Positions 51,672 through 60,048 are shown, counted from the stretch's first letter. The stretch: 64,000 nucleotides of DNA from Ferruginibacter sp. HRS2-29 (GCF_024343615.1 NZ_RJUB01000008.1:34434-98433); one strand, 5' to 3'. Made by a program: numbers and translations. The notes: a model not told the origin generated them from the letters alone.

Positions 51672-52730
51672 TTACTTATTAAAGAAATATAAGATCACTC
51701 CACCTGTTACCAGCATATTGAACAATGCCAGCGGTATCAATATCCTCCACCCCAGGTGCATCAGCTGATCGTAACGGAATCTCGGGATCGTCCAGCGTAC
51801 CCACATGAACAGGAAGATGAAACAAACCGCTTTGAACATGAGTGCCGCAATTCCTATCAATGCGAGCCAGTTGCCCCAGTCGGCGTGTGCCGCTTCATCG
51901 AAGAAAGGAACATCGTATCCGCCGAAGAACAGGGTAGACATCACCACGCTGCTGATGAACATATTGATATATTCGGAGAAAAGATAGAAACCAAGTTTCA
52001 TTGAAGAGTATTCTGTATGGTAACCACCGATCAGTTCATTTTCCGCTTCCGGAAGATCGAATGGTGTACGGTTACATTCTGCAAATGAACAAATGAGGAA
52101 AATGAGAAAGCCCAGTGGCTGCAAAACAACATTCCAGTAGCCGTTTTGTTGTTGTACGACCATTTCTTTCAGGCTAAGCGTTCCCGTTATCATCAATAAA
52201 GCAATGAGTGAAATACCCATTGCCAATTCATAGCTGATGATCTGTGATGCCGCACGCAAACCACCGAGCAAAGAGAATTTATTATTACTTGCCCAGCTTC
52301 CGATCATGATACCATACACACCAAGACTGAGTACGCCGAAGATGTAGAGAATACCGATGTTGATATCGGCGATCTGTAAAGAAATATCACGATTGAAAAA
52401 ATGTACTTTATCTCCCCATGGAATAACGGCGCTTGTCATGATAGCAGTAAGCATCGCCAGTCCGGGGCCAAGTACGAATAAAGCTTTGGAAGAAAAATTC
52501 GGAATGATCTCTTCCTTAAAAAACAATTTCATACCATCAGCCAGCGGCTGTAATATCCCGAAAGGCCCGGCCCTGTTGGGCCCCCGCCGGTCCTGCAAAA
52601 TGGCCGCTACTTTTCTTTCGGCAAATGTGGTGTACATCGCGATGCCGAGAGAAGCCATTACTACTACCAATATCAACACGAATTTTTCGAGTATCATTGG
52701 AAGGTCAATAAGTAAAAAAGTTGTTGTCAT
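51672..52730 (-). CDS. nuoH: NADH-quinone oxidoreductase subunit H
   Basis: A 352-residue membrane subunit of complex I at the quinone site, 8 or so helices. Signatures: AERKVAAILQDRRGPNRAGPFGILQPLADGMKLFFKEEI near residue 32-70 and CSFAECNRTPFDLPEAENELIGGYHTEYSSMK near 215-245 (the acidic quinone-tunnel residues). Confidence 0.97.
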   Translation of the reverse strand: MTTTFLLIDLPMILEKFVLILVVVMASLGIAMYTTFAERKVAAILQDRRGPNRAGPFGILQPLADGMKLFFKEEIIPNFSSKALFVLGPGLAMLTAIMTSAVIPWGDKVHFFNRDISLQIADINIGILYIFGVLSLGVYGIMIGSWASNNKFSLLGGLRAASQIISYELAMGISLIALLMITGTLSLKEMVVQQQNGYWNVVLQPLGFLIFLICSFAECNRTPFDLPEAENELIGGYHTEYSSMKLGFYLFSEYINMFISSVVMSTLFFGGYDVPFFDEAAHADWGNWLALIGIAALMFKAVCFIFLFMWVRWTIPRFRYDQLMHLGWRILIPLALFNMLVTGGVILYFFNK

Positions 52731-52771
52731 TATATTTTTTGCTACAAATAATTAAACGTTGATTCTGCGGA

Positions 52772-53923
52772 TCAGTTTTTCGATTCCAGTCCGGGCTCCG
52801 GGTCCTTTTTGAAATCCCCGGAATGAGCCGGCCTTTGTAAGTCGCTCAGATCAATATCAGGATTATTCACTCCGCTCACATTGTGAATATCCATCAGCAA
52901 TTTCGGCGCTCTTCCACCCATTACTTTGCTCACGGTTTCTCCAGGCACATCCAATACTTTGTATTTATTGGCCCCGATCACAGAATGCCTGCTGATGTTG
53001 GTCACCCCTTCGATCGTCCAGTCTTTGGTTTCTTTTTTATCAAAACGGCAGGTATTGCAGATCCAGCCTACTTTACCATCATAACTCTGCACTTCGCCCC
53101 ATTCGTCTTTGCGTGCAGTAACCCTGAACACTTCATCACCACGCAGCCAAAGAGTGGCTTTGCCACAGCATTTCGGGTTTTCACAATTGCGATGAGCGTC
53201 TACAGGCTTGGTAAACCATACCCTGTTTTTGAAGCGGAAAGTCTTATCGGTCAAAGCGCCTACCGGGCAAACATCGATCATGTTGCCGCTGAAATCATTA
53301 TCGATCGCTTTGGAAATATAAGTAGAGATAGCCGCGTGATCACCACGGTCAACGATACCGTGAACACGTTTGTCGGTGATCTGGTCTGCCACATACGTAC
53401 AACGGTAGCAGAGGATGCAACGTGTCATGTGCAGCTGGATATAAGGCCCGATATCTTCACGGGCGAATGTGCGGCGGGAAAACTGGTAACGGGTGCCGGC
53501 TTTACCATGATCATATCCAAGATCCTGCAAATGGCACTCACCTGCCTGATCGCAGATCGGGCAATCCAACGGATGATTCAATAAAAGAAATTCTACCACA
53601 CCTGCCCTTGCATCCGGCACTTTTTCACTGGTCATGTTCTTTACGATCATGCCATCCATCACGTTGGTGCGGCAGCTGGCTACCAGCTTTGGCATCGGCC
53701 TTGGGTCCGCTGTAGAGCCTGCGGCAACTTCCACCAGACAGGTACGGCATTTACCACCGCTACCTTCGAGCTTGCTGTAATAACACATTGCCGGGGGCGT
53801 AACATCACCACCTATTTGCCTTGCAGCATTAAGGATGGATGTACCAGGCTTTACATCGATGGTTATGTTATCGATGGTGACTTTAAATGTTGCAGGCGGC
53901 GCTGCTTTTACTTCTTCAGCCAT
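52772..53923 (-). CDS. nuoG: NADH-quinone oxidoreductase subunit G, short form
   Basis: Peripheral-arm subunit with clusters N1b, N5 and N4. 383 residues, much shorter than proteobacterial NuoG (about 900). 2Fe-2S ligands Cys47, 59, 62 and 84; N5 ligands His117, Cys121, 124 and 130 (HPLDCPICDQAGEC); N4 ligands Cys169, 172, 175 and 219. A further Cys-rich segment (CENPKCCGKATLW, then GWICNTCRFDKK) follows at about 247-300 and resembles the start of the molybdopterin-type domain, but the rest of that domain is absent. No frameshifted remainder is seen before nuoH, 41 bases away. Short NuoG forms are common in Bacteroidota. Confidence 0.92.
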   Translation of the reverse strand: MAEEVKAAPPATFKVTIDNITIDVKPGTSILNAARQIGGDVTPPAMCYYSKLEGSGGKCRTCLVEVAAGSTADPRPMPKLVASCRTNVMDGMIVKNMTSEKVPDARAGVVEFLLLNHPLDCPICDQAGECHLQDLGYDHGKAGTRYQFSRRTFAREDIGPYIQLHMTRCILCYRCTYVADQITDKRVHGIVDRGDHAAISTYISKAIDNDFSGNMIDVCPVGALTDKTFRFKNRVWFTKPVDAHRNCENPKCCGKATLWLRGDEVFRVTARKDEWGEVQSYDGKVGWICNTCRFDKKETKDWTIEGVTNISRHSVIGANKYKVLDVPGETVSKVMGGRAPKLLMDIHNVSGVNNPDIDLSDLQRPAHSGDFKKDPEPGLESKN

Positions 53924-53939
53924 AATATTTTTTCTTAAT

Positions 53940-54002
53940 CACTAAGACACGAAGGCGCGAAGAATAAACTTAGTATTGCCTTGTATATTAGTGCCTTTGT
54001 AG
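53940..54002. repeat. CACTAAGACACGAAGG-type repeat, nuoF-nuoG gap
   Basis: The gap before nuoG contains CACTAAGACACGAAGGCGCG, then after a short stretch TTAGTGCCTTTGTAGTTG, the loosely inverted form. These words resemble dispersed intergenic repeats seen in other Bacteroidota. A weak hairpin inside the nuo transcript. Confidence 0.5.
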
Positions 54003-54007
54003 TTGTT

Positions 54008-55363
54008 TTAAGCGGTTACCGGCACATGTAGTTCATCTGCGTAATGACGTAACCCATAATTCTCTTTCTGGCTTAATTCAGGATTATTCACATGCCATTC
54101 AAATTCATCCCTGAAATGCCTGATAGCTGCAGCAACCGGCCATGCAGCCGCATCTCCGAGCGGACAAATGGTATTTCCTTCGATCCTGCGCTGAATATCC
54201 CACAGCAGGTCGATATCACTCATCTTGCCTTTCCCTTCTTCGATGCTCTTCAATATTTTTTCCATCCAGCCTGTTCCTTCGCGGCACGGGCTGCATTGTC
54301 CACAGCTTTCGTGGCGATAGAAACGTGCCAGTGTGTAAGTATGTTTTACCACGCACTGATCTTCATCCAACACGATGAAACCACCAGACCCCATCATGGT
54401 GCCGGTTGCAAAACCGCCATCACTCAGGCTTTCGTAGTTCATCAATCTTTTTTCGCCCTTGGCGGTTGTCAGCAAAAGGTTCGCTGGCAGGATCGGAACG
54501 GATGATCCGCCGGGAATGCAGGCTTTCAACCTTTTGCCGTTAGGGATACCGCCGCAATATTCATCGCTGAAGATGAACTCTTCAACAGAAATGGTCATGT
54601 CGATTTCGTAAATACCAGGTTTATTGATATTGCCACAGGCAGAGATCAATTTTGTCCCGGTACTTTTTCCAACACCGATCTTCGCATATTCTTCGCCACC
54701 CATATTCAGGATGGGAACTACTGCTGCCAGTGTTTCCACATTGTTCACCACGGTCGGCCTTGCCCACACGCCCTGTATAGCAGGAAATGGAGGTTTGATG
54801 CGTGGATTACCACGTTTGCCTTCGAGGCTTTCGATCAACGCGGTTTCTTCGCCACAGATATAAGCTCCCGCTCCGCGATGTACATACATTTCGCAATCGA
54901 AACCGGAGCCCTGGATATTTTTTCCGAGAAAACCATTTTTCCTTGCTTCCGCAATGGCTTCTTCCAGGATGTCGGACACCCAATCATATTCACCACGGAT
55001 GTAGATATAACTTGTATTGCTTCCTAACGCGAACGATGACACGATCATTCCTTCGATCAGCAAGTGCGGAATGAATTCCATCAGGTAACGATCTTTGAAT
55101 GTACCGGGCTCGCTTTCATCAGCATTGCACACCAGGTGACGAGGAACGCCTTCCGGTTTTGCAATGAAGCTCCATTTCATCCCGGTAGGGAAACCTGCAC
55201 CTCCACGGCCACGGAGACCGCTTTTTTTCACTTCTTCCACGATATCCGCCGGCTGCATCTTCAGGGCTTTCTCCACGCTGCGGTAACCGCCTTCGCGACG
55301 ATAAACTTCAAAGCCGCGAATGCCCGGAACATGTGCCTTATCTAATAATAATTTTATACTCAT
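54008..55363 (-). CDS. nuoF: NADH-quinone oxidoreductase subunit F
   Basis: A 451-residue peripheral-arm subunit holding FMN, the NADH site and cluster N3. The FMN/NADH region has GLRGRGGAGFPTGMKWSF (about 50-67) and RGAGAYICGEETALIESLEG (about 170-189). The N3 motif is ESCGQCSPCREGTGWM (about 350-365), with the fourth Cys in GNTICPLGDAAAWP. Two exported genes lie between nuoE and nuoF. Confidence 0.97.
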   Translation of the reverse strand: MSIKLLLDKAHVPGIRGFEVYRREGGYRSVEKALKMQPADIVEEVKKSGLRGRGGAGFPTGMKWSFIAKPEGVPRHLVCNADESEPGTFKDRYLMEFIPHLLIEGMIVSSFALGSNTSYIYIRGEYDWVSDILEEAIAEARKNGFLGKNIQGSGFDCEMYVHRGAGAYICGEETALIESLEGKRGNPRIKPPFPAIQGVWARPTVVNNVETLAAVVPILNMGGEEYAKIGVGKSTGTKLISACGNINKPGIYEIDMTISVEEFIFSDEYCGGIPNGKRLKACIPGGSSVPILPANLLLTTAKGEKRLMNYESLSDGGFATGTMMGSGGFIVLDEDQCVVKHTYTLARFYRHESCGQCSPCREGTGWMEKILKSIEEGKGKMSDIDLLWDIQRRIEGNTICPLGDAAAWPVAAAIRHFRDEFEWHVNNPELSQKENYGLRHYADELHVPVTA

Positions 55364-55386
55364 CGATCTCTTCTTATGATGTGATC

Positions 55387-55842
55387 TTACTTTTCTTTTG
55401 TCAATGTGATTACCACTTCTGATTTTGGATCTTTATTTACCTGTATAAGTTCATTTTCTTTTACCAGGTAATCAGCAGGTTCGTTTTTGGCATTGCCCAG
55501 TGTAATAGTACCCGGTGTGGTGAAGGTGAATTTGCCACTTAATTTAACCGTCCTTGCTTTATCGCCATGATATTTTGCAGTATACATGTACGTGCTGTCG
55601 CTGTGCAACATGATCTCATAACTGTCATAACCTTCCGGGTAAGAAGTTTTGTAGGTTCCTGTGAGGTTAGCTGGTTTAGCTGCAGTCGTGGTATCTACTG
55701 CCGCTGCAATCACATTTGAATCTGAAGCTGACTTCATGGTGGTTACTGAATCTTTATTCGTACTCTCACTTTTGGTAGCTGACTCGCCGCATGAACTCAT
55801 ACATAATACAACACCGGCAATAATTACTGTCATTAATTTCAT
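55387..55842 (-). CDS. Small lipoprotein, NlpE-like domain suspected, inside nuo operon
   Basis: 151 residues. Lipobox Met-Ser-Ser-Cys near residue 18, then a Ser/Thr/Asp-rich linker. From about 60 the mature part has GTYKTSYPEGYDSYEIMLHSDSTYMYTAKY, like the NlpE N-terminal domain (copper-resistance/adhesion-sensing lipoprotein fold), and ends in a beta-rich tail. No CxxC motif of NlpE is visible in this region, so redox function is not supported. It lies between nuoE and nuoF, 11 bases behind the DUF4440-like gene, on the operon strand. Confidence 0.75.
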   Translation of the reverse strand: MKLMTVIIAGVVLCMSSCGESATKSESTNKDSVTTMKSASDSNVIAAAVDTTTAAKPANLTGTYKTSYPEGYDSYEIMLHSDSTYMYTAKYHGDKARTVKLSGKFTFTTPGTITLGNAKNEPADYLVKENELIQVNKDPKSEVVITLTKEK

Positions 55843-55853
55843 AATAGATCAAT

Positions 55854-56294
55854 TTAGTTTTGTTTTATAATGGTTGCTTTCCTGCGGCTCATTTTCAATG
55901 CCCCGCCTTCTTTGAACCAAACGGTTGTTACGGTAAAATCAAGCGCCGATTCAGTTCCGTTCGCTTTTTTTTCTATCGCCCTGAATGGTTTGTTCACAAA
56001 AATTGAATCGCCGATGGTTTCAACTTTGTAAGGTGATGGCTCTGTCGATATCACATAAACAGATTTATTTTTCACAATCCCGCTGATCGCCTGTTCCCTT
56101 GTCTGCACCTGCCCATGCGAATGTTCGTAATGCACTTTTGAAGCAAATAATTTCTCCAACGTTGCGCTGTCCTTTGTGCCAAAAACGGTGGCTTCCAAAA
56201 GCTTTGCGTTCGCCAATGCGGTACGTTCGTTCTTCGATTGGCCCATGGTGTATACGCTCAATCCCAGAAATGCTATGATCAGTATTGCTTTCAT
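55854..56294 (-). CDS. Exported DUF4440/SnoaL-like protein inside nuo operon
   Basis: 146 residues. Sec signal peptide 1-18 (Thr-Met-Gly-Gln). The mature part resembles the DUF4440/NTF2-like fold: a helix (ALANAKLLEATVFGTKDSATLEKLFASKVHYEHSHG), then strands with QTREQAISGIV and TVTTVWFKEGGALKMSRRKAT. These proteins are small cone-shaped folds, often binding or modifying a ligand; activity cannot be told. Its ATG overlaps the nuoE stop by one base (TGATG), so it is translated with nuoE. This supports a real operon member rather than a late insertion. Confidence 0.82.
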   Translation of the reverse strand: MKAILIIAFLGLSVYTMGQSKNERTALANAKLLEATVFGTKDSATLEKLFASKVHYEHSHGQVQTREQAISGIVKNKSVYVISTEPSPYKVETIGDSIFVNKPFRAIEKKANGTESALDFTVTTVWFKEGGALKMSRRKATIIKQN

Positions 56295-56788
56295 CAGTTT
56301 GCTTTAGTTCTGCATTCGTCAATAATCGCATCCACTTTTTCTTTGGTAAGATGCTCACGATAGGTTTTGCCCATCTGCATCATCGGGGCATAACCGCAGG
56401 CGCCGAGGCACTCCACCGTTTTCAATGTAAACAAACCATCGGCAGTGGTTTCACCCACTTTGATGTTGAGTTTCTGCTTGATATAATCGATGATGTCGTC
56501 GCTGCCGTTCAACATGCAAGGACCCGTCTGGCATACCTCAAACATATATTTGCCAACAGGCTTGAGGTTGTACATGCTGTAAAAACTCGCCACTTCATAT
56601 ACTTCAATCGGTTCGATGCTCAGCAGGCCCGCCACATAATCCATCACCGGCACATCCAGCCATCCGCCAAATTCGGTCTGTGCCAGATGCAATACCGGCA
56701 GCAAAGCGCTCTTCTGTTTCCCTTCGGGATAACGGCTGATGATCTCGTTGACCTTATTTAATTTCTCCTGTGAAAATTGAACATCCAT
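56294..56788 (-). CDS. nuoE: NADH-quinone oxidoreductase subunit E
   Basis: A 164-residue thioredoxin-like subunit with cluster N1a. Ligands Cys86, Cys91, Cys127 and Cys131 (CQTGPC, CLGAC). Peripheral arm, next to NuoF. The stop TGA overlaps the next ATG as TGATG. Confidence 0.96.
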   Translation of the reverse strand: MDVQFSQEKLNKVNEIISRYPEGKQKSALLPVLHLAQTEFGGWLDVPVMDYVAGLLSIEPIEVYEVASFYSMYNLKPVGKYMFEVCQTGPCMLNGSDDIIDYIKQKLNIKVGETTADGLFTLKTVECLGACGYAPMMQMGKTYREHLTKEKVDAIIDECRTKAN

Positions 56789-56793
56789 ATTGG

Positions 56794-56820
56794 TAATTCT
56801 TAATTCGTAATTCGTAATTG
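56794..56820. repeat. TAATTCG word array, nuoD-nuoE gap
   Basis: TTAATTCGTAATTCGTAATT-type words (7-8-base period) fill the 33-base gap between the nuoE start and the nuoD stop. One arm only, no inverted partner. Similar words are known as dispersed repeats in Bacteroidota. Confidence 0.55.
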
Positions 56821-56821
56821 A

Positions 56822-58060
56822 TTATGCATCTAACTCTCCTGCTATCAGGTTCAGGCTACTCATTGTTATCACCGCGTCACTCAGCATTCCACCCTGTATC
56901 AACTCGGGATATGCCTGGTAATAAATGAAACAAGGCCTGCGGAAATGCAGCCTGTACGGCGTTCTTCCCCCATCGCTGATGAGGTAAAAACCTAATTCGC
57001 CATTGGCGCCTTCTACAGAATTATACACTTCACCCACCGGCATTTCGGCTTCACCCATGATGATCTTGAAATGATAGATCAGCGCTTCCATCTTCGTATA
57101 CACATCTTTCTTTTCCGGAAGATAATATGCCGGAACATCGGCATGGTATATCTCGGCTTCGGCCCCCTTGAATTCTTTCACTTTCGCGTAAGCCTGTTTA
57201 ATGATGCTAAGGCTCTGCCACATTTCTTCATTGCGCACCAGGAACCGATCGTAACAATCGCCGGTTTTTCCGACAGGTATGGTAAAGTCGAAATCTTCGT
57301 AGCTACTGTAAGGTGAGTGTACACGCACATCGTAATCCACGCCGGCAGCGCGAAGGTTAGGCCCTGTAAAGCCATAATTCATCGCCCTTTCGGCAGATAT
57401 AGGACCACAACCGATCGTGCGTTCCATGAATATCCTGTTGCGGGTAAATAGTTTTTCAAATTCTCTCAGCTGTGCAGGATAACCTGTTTTTTCATCCAGG
57501 AACTTATCCAGTTTTTCCCAGGCTACTGCGGTAAAATTTCTTTCGAAACCGCCGATACGGCCAATATTGGTAGTAAGGCGTGAACCACAGATCTCTTCAT
57601 AAATTTCGTAAATCAGCTCACGGAACTGCATGAGGTAAAGGAAGCCGGAATAAGCGCCGCTATCCACCCCTACGATCGAGTTGCAGATAAGATGGTCGCT
57701 GATGCGGGCAAGTTCCATGATGATGATGCGCATGTAATCCACGCGTTTCGGCGTTTTCACTCCCAGTAATTTTTCGCAGGTGAGGTGCCACCCCATATTG
57801 TTGATGGGAGACGAACAATAATTCAACCTGTCTGTAAGCGGGGTGATCTGGTACAATGGCCTGCGTTCGGCAATCTTCTCAAAAGCCCTGTGGATATACC
57901 CCACAGTGGAAGTAGCCTTCATGATCCTTTCACCATCCAGTTCCAGGATATTCTGAAATACGCCATGCGTTGCCGGGTGTGTGGGCCCGAGGTTAAGCGT
58001 AGTGGTCTGCTTTTCCAGTGAACCTTCCGGTAATAAGATATGATCGTGTTGTACTGACAT
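56822..58060 (-). CDS. nuoD: NADH-quinone oxidoreductase subunit D
   Basis: A 412-residue peripheral-arm subunit forming the quinone site with NuoB. LGPTHPATHGVFQNILELDGE (with quinone-contact His) near residue 25 and the C-terminal family end (MSSLNLIAGELDA) are present. Separate from nuoC, unlike the fused nuoCD of Enterobacteria. A 35-residue ORF lies between nuoC and this gene. Confidence 0.96.
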   Translation of the reverse strand: MSVQHDHILLPEGSLEKQTTTLNLGPTHPATHGVFQNILELDGERIMKATSTVGYIHRAFEKIAERRPLYQITPLTDRLNYCSSPINNMGWHLTCEKLLGVKTPKRVDYMRIIIMELARISDHLICNSIVGVDSGAYSGFLYLMQFRELIYEIYEEICGSRLTTNIGRIGGFERNFTAVAWEKLDKFLDEKTGYPAQLREFEKLFTRNRIFMERTIGCGPISAERAMNYGFTGPNLRAAGVDYDVRVHSPYSSYEDFDFTIPVGKTGDCYDRFLVRNEEMWQSLSIIKQAYAKVKEFKGAEAEIYHADVPAYYLPEKKDVYTKMEALIYHFKIIMGEAEMPVGEVYNSVEGANGELGFYLISDGGRTPYRLHFRRPCFIYYQAYPELIQGGMLSDAVITMSSLNLIAGELDA

Positions 58061-58099
58061 TAAATTTATTTTTTCAACGCTTATTAATAAGCCTTTTTT

Positions 58100-58207
58100 T
58101 TATGCACGATTGAATTGCCCGATCATCACCATGCAGAAAAGTATTACTAAAATGACTGCCGTACAGATCAGGATTGTTTGTATCCATTTCCAGGCAGCCC
58201 GTTTCAT
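58100..58207 (-). CDS. Possible 35-residue membrane protein between nuoC and nuoD
   Basis: A very short ORF, starting ATG at 58207 and overlapping the nuoC stop by one base (TAATG), ending at TAA (58100-58102). The product begins MKRAAWKWIQT, followed by one hydrophobic helix (about residues 9-30, ILICTAVILVILFCMVMIG) and ends QFNRA: a positive N-terminus, Trp residues at the interface and a single membrane span. A purine-rich stretch precedes the ATG by 8-10 bases inside nuoC. The overlap, spacing and membrane composition support a real gene; no family is recognised. An accessory complex I membrane peptide is possible. Confidence 0.6.
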   Translation of the reverse strand: MKRAAWKWIQTILICTAVILVILFCMVMIGQFNRA

Positions 58208-58803
58208 TAAATTTCTTCTTCTCTTTCGGTTTCCGTTTTCTGATCTTCCGCAATGGTTGCTTCACCGGCTACTTTCTCTGTTCCGAAGCCCTGCATACCG
58301 CCACGGCCAAACATTTCATCATCCTTATCGATCCTGGTCTGATCTTCCAGCGGAAATTCTTTCCTCATCGGGAAGTAATCCATTTCATCCACGTTCAGCA
58401 CGCGAATGAGATTGGGATGGCCGACAAAATTCACTCCGTAAAAATCGTAGGTTTCCCTTTCCATGAAATTAGCCGACTGGTACAATGCCGTAGCGCTGAA
58501 TACATCCGGCGTTTTGATATCTGTAAATACTTTGAAACGTATACGAATATTGTCTGTGAGGTTGTGCAAATGATAAACTACGGCCAGTTCGGCGCCTTTG
58601 CTGTCAGGATAGTGAACAGCCTGCAAATCTGTAAGGAACCTGAATTTCAGGGCATCATCATCAAAAAGGAATTGTAATATCTTGAGGTTTTGATCTTTTG
58701 GGGCCGTAAAAGTAAGCATCCCGTAAGGTTCGCTCCAATCAGTCAATTGGTCGCCAAATTTCTCTGTTAATTTTTGCTGTACTGTTTCGTTGTTTAACGA
58801 CAT
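58207..58803 (-). CDS. nuoC: NADH-quinone oxidoreductase subunit C
   Basis: A 198-residue peripheral-arm subunit. The family motif is YQSANFMERETYDFYGVNF, followed by GHPNLIRVL (about 115-145). An acidic tail (ATIAEDQKTETEREEEI) of about 25 residues extends beyond the core. The purine-rich codons in this tail coincide with the putative ribosome-binding region of the 35-residue ORF. Confidence 0.95.
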   Translation of the reverse strand: MSLNNETVQQKLTEKFGDQLTDWSEPYGMLTFTAPKDQNLKILQFLFDDDALKFRFLTDLQAVHYPDSKGAELAVVYHLHNLTDNIRIRFKVFTDIKTPDVFSATALYQSANFMERETYDFYGVNFVGHPNLIRVLNVDEMDYFPMRKEFPLEDQTRIDKDDEMFGRGGMQGFGTEKVAGEATIAEDQKTETEREEEI

Positions 58804-58810
58804 AGTTTGT

Positions 58811-58839
58811 ATAAGTCAAAAGTTATAAGTCGTATTCTG
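58811..58839. repeat. ATAAGTC word relic, nuoB-nuoC gap
   Basis: ATAAGTCAAAAGTTATAAGT contains two ATAAGTC words, 15 bases apart, in the 61-base gap. Probably a decayed member of the heptad-like array family. Confidence 0.4.
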
Positions 58840-58864
58840 TTGCAAAACCTGCCGGCTGTTGCTA

Positions 58865-59428
58865 TTACTGTATTCCGTAACTGCCCAGCAGGTCTTTGTA
58901 CCGATCGCTGTGCCTTCTGCGCAGGCTTTCGTTGTGTACCAGTTCCTGAATTTTCATGAAGCCATCGAGGATCGCTTCCGGCCTCGGAGGGCAACCCGGT
59001 ACATAAACATCCACCGGTACTACCTGGTCGATACCCTGCAAAACAGAATAGGTATCAAATATCCCACCGCTGCTGGCACAGGCGCCTACTGCCATCACCC
59101 AGCGTGGTTCGGCCATCTGCAGGTAAACCTGCTTTACGATAGGCCCCATTTTTTTTGCGATGGTTCCCATAACCATCAGCAGATCGCACTGGCGGGGGGA
59201 GAAACCAACCCTTTCGGAGCCGAAACGGGCAAGATCGTAGTGGCTGGCCATGGTTGCCATGAACTCAATACCGCAGCAGCTGGTAGCGAATGGCAAAGGC
59301 CAGATGGAATTTTTACGGGCAAGGCCAACTACTTTTTCGAAATTGGTAGCCATGAAACCCTCTCCCATATACCCTTCAGGTATACCTTCAAATTTTATTG
59401 TATTATTATATTGTACCGGACGTGCCAT
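58865..59428 (-). CDS. nuoB: NADH-quinone oxidoreductase subunit B
   Basis: A 187-residue peripheral-arm subunit with cluster N2. Tandem Cys51-Cys52 (ATSCCGIEF), Cys117 (GACASSGG) and Cys146 (VPGCPPRPE) are the expected ligands. It lies 82 bases behind nuoA and 61 bases before nuoC. Confidence 0.97.
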   Translation of the reverse strand: MARPVQYNNTIKFEGIPEGYMGEGFMATNFEKVVGLARKNSIWPLPFATSCCGIEFMATMASHYDLARFGSERVGFSPRQCDLLMVMGTIAKKMGPIVKQVYLQMAEPRWVMAVGACASSGGIFDTYSVLQGIDQVVPVDVYVPGCPPRPEAILDGFMKIQELVHNESLRRRHSDRYKDLLGSYGIQ

Positions 59429-59510
59429 AATTCAGATTTGATAACGTTTTTGACCGGAAACCGGCCTTCAATTTTTCTCTCAACAGCTGCAAAGGGTCAA
59501 CCAAAAATTA

Positions 59511-59906
59511 CTATTCTTCCCACTTTAACGCTCCTTTCTTGAATATATATATGAAACCTGCCAAAAAAGAGCTGACAAATAAAACTACTGCAAGGAACCC
59601 TTCCCATTTCAACGCCCTGAAATTGATAGCGTAAGGATAGAAAAAGATCACTTCCACGTCGAATAATACAAAGAGGATTGCTACCAGGAAATATTTGATG
59701 GCGATGGGCTGGCGGGCATTGCCTTTGATTTCGATACCACTCTCGAAGTTCTGGAGTTTATCGGCTGTTTTTCTTTTTGGCCCCAACAAATCCGACCCGA
59801 AGATCATCAGCGTAAGCAGCCCGATGGCAAACAGTATCTGTATAACTATCGGAAAGTAATTTTCTGCGCTATTCTGGGCTTGTACCTGTAGAAAGAAAAA
59901 ATCCAT
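59511..59906 (-). CDS. nuoA: NADH-quinone oxidoreductase subunit A
   Basis: A 131-residue membrane subunit with three helices (about 16-35, 72-92 and 100-122). The conserved loop is KLQNFESGIEIKGNARQPIAIKYFLVAILFVLFDVEVIFFYPYA. The start MDFFFLQVQ (59906) is preferred over one 15 codons upstream, which lies within the leader. First gene of the nuo operon, 22 bases from the end of the promoter box. Confidence 0.95.
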   Translation of the reverse strand: MDFFFLQVQAQNSAENYFPIVIQILFAIGLLTLMIFGSDLLGPKRKTADKLQNFESGIEIKGNARQPIAIKYFLVAILFVLFDVEVIFFYPYAINFRALKWEGFLAVVLFVSSFLAGFIYIFKKGALKWEE

Positions 59907-59928
59907 AGTGCGATGTGTATGATTTACG

Positions 59929-59959
59929 CAAAAATAAGATAGCGAACCCAATATACAAT
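59929..59959 (-). promoter_or_regulatory. Bacteroidota-type promoter of the nuo operon
   Basis: On the minus strand: ATTG (59956-59959), 19 bases, TATTTTTG (59929-59936). Matches TTTG-N19-TAnnTTTG with one mismatch, the same as at grpE. The nuoA ATG lies 22 bases after the -7 box. Confidence 0.8.
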
Positions 59960-59986
59960 AGCCATTGTAATATTTTAGTCATATAA

Positions 59987-60014
59987 AAAGTCCCGCAATG
60001 GATTGCGGGACTTT
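59987..60014 (-). terminator. Terminator after TPR gene
   Basis: On the minus strand: AAAGTCCCGCAAT/ATTGCGGGACTTT (arms 60002-60014 and 59987-59999, 2-base loop), with the T run continuing to five T. It lies between the TPR gene stop (60049) and the nuo promoter. Confidence 0.92.
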
Positions 60015-60048
60015 CATATTATAAAATTGTTATTTATCAACGATATAC

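Noticed and set aside
52731..52771. Frameshifted remainder of the NuoG molybdopterin domain
   Set aside because: Only 41 bases separate nuoG from nuoH, and no homologous stretch is visible.
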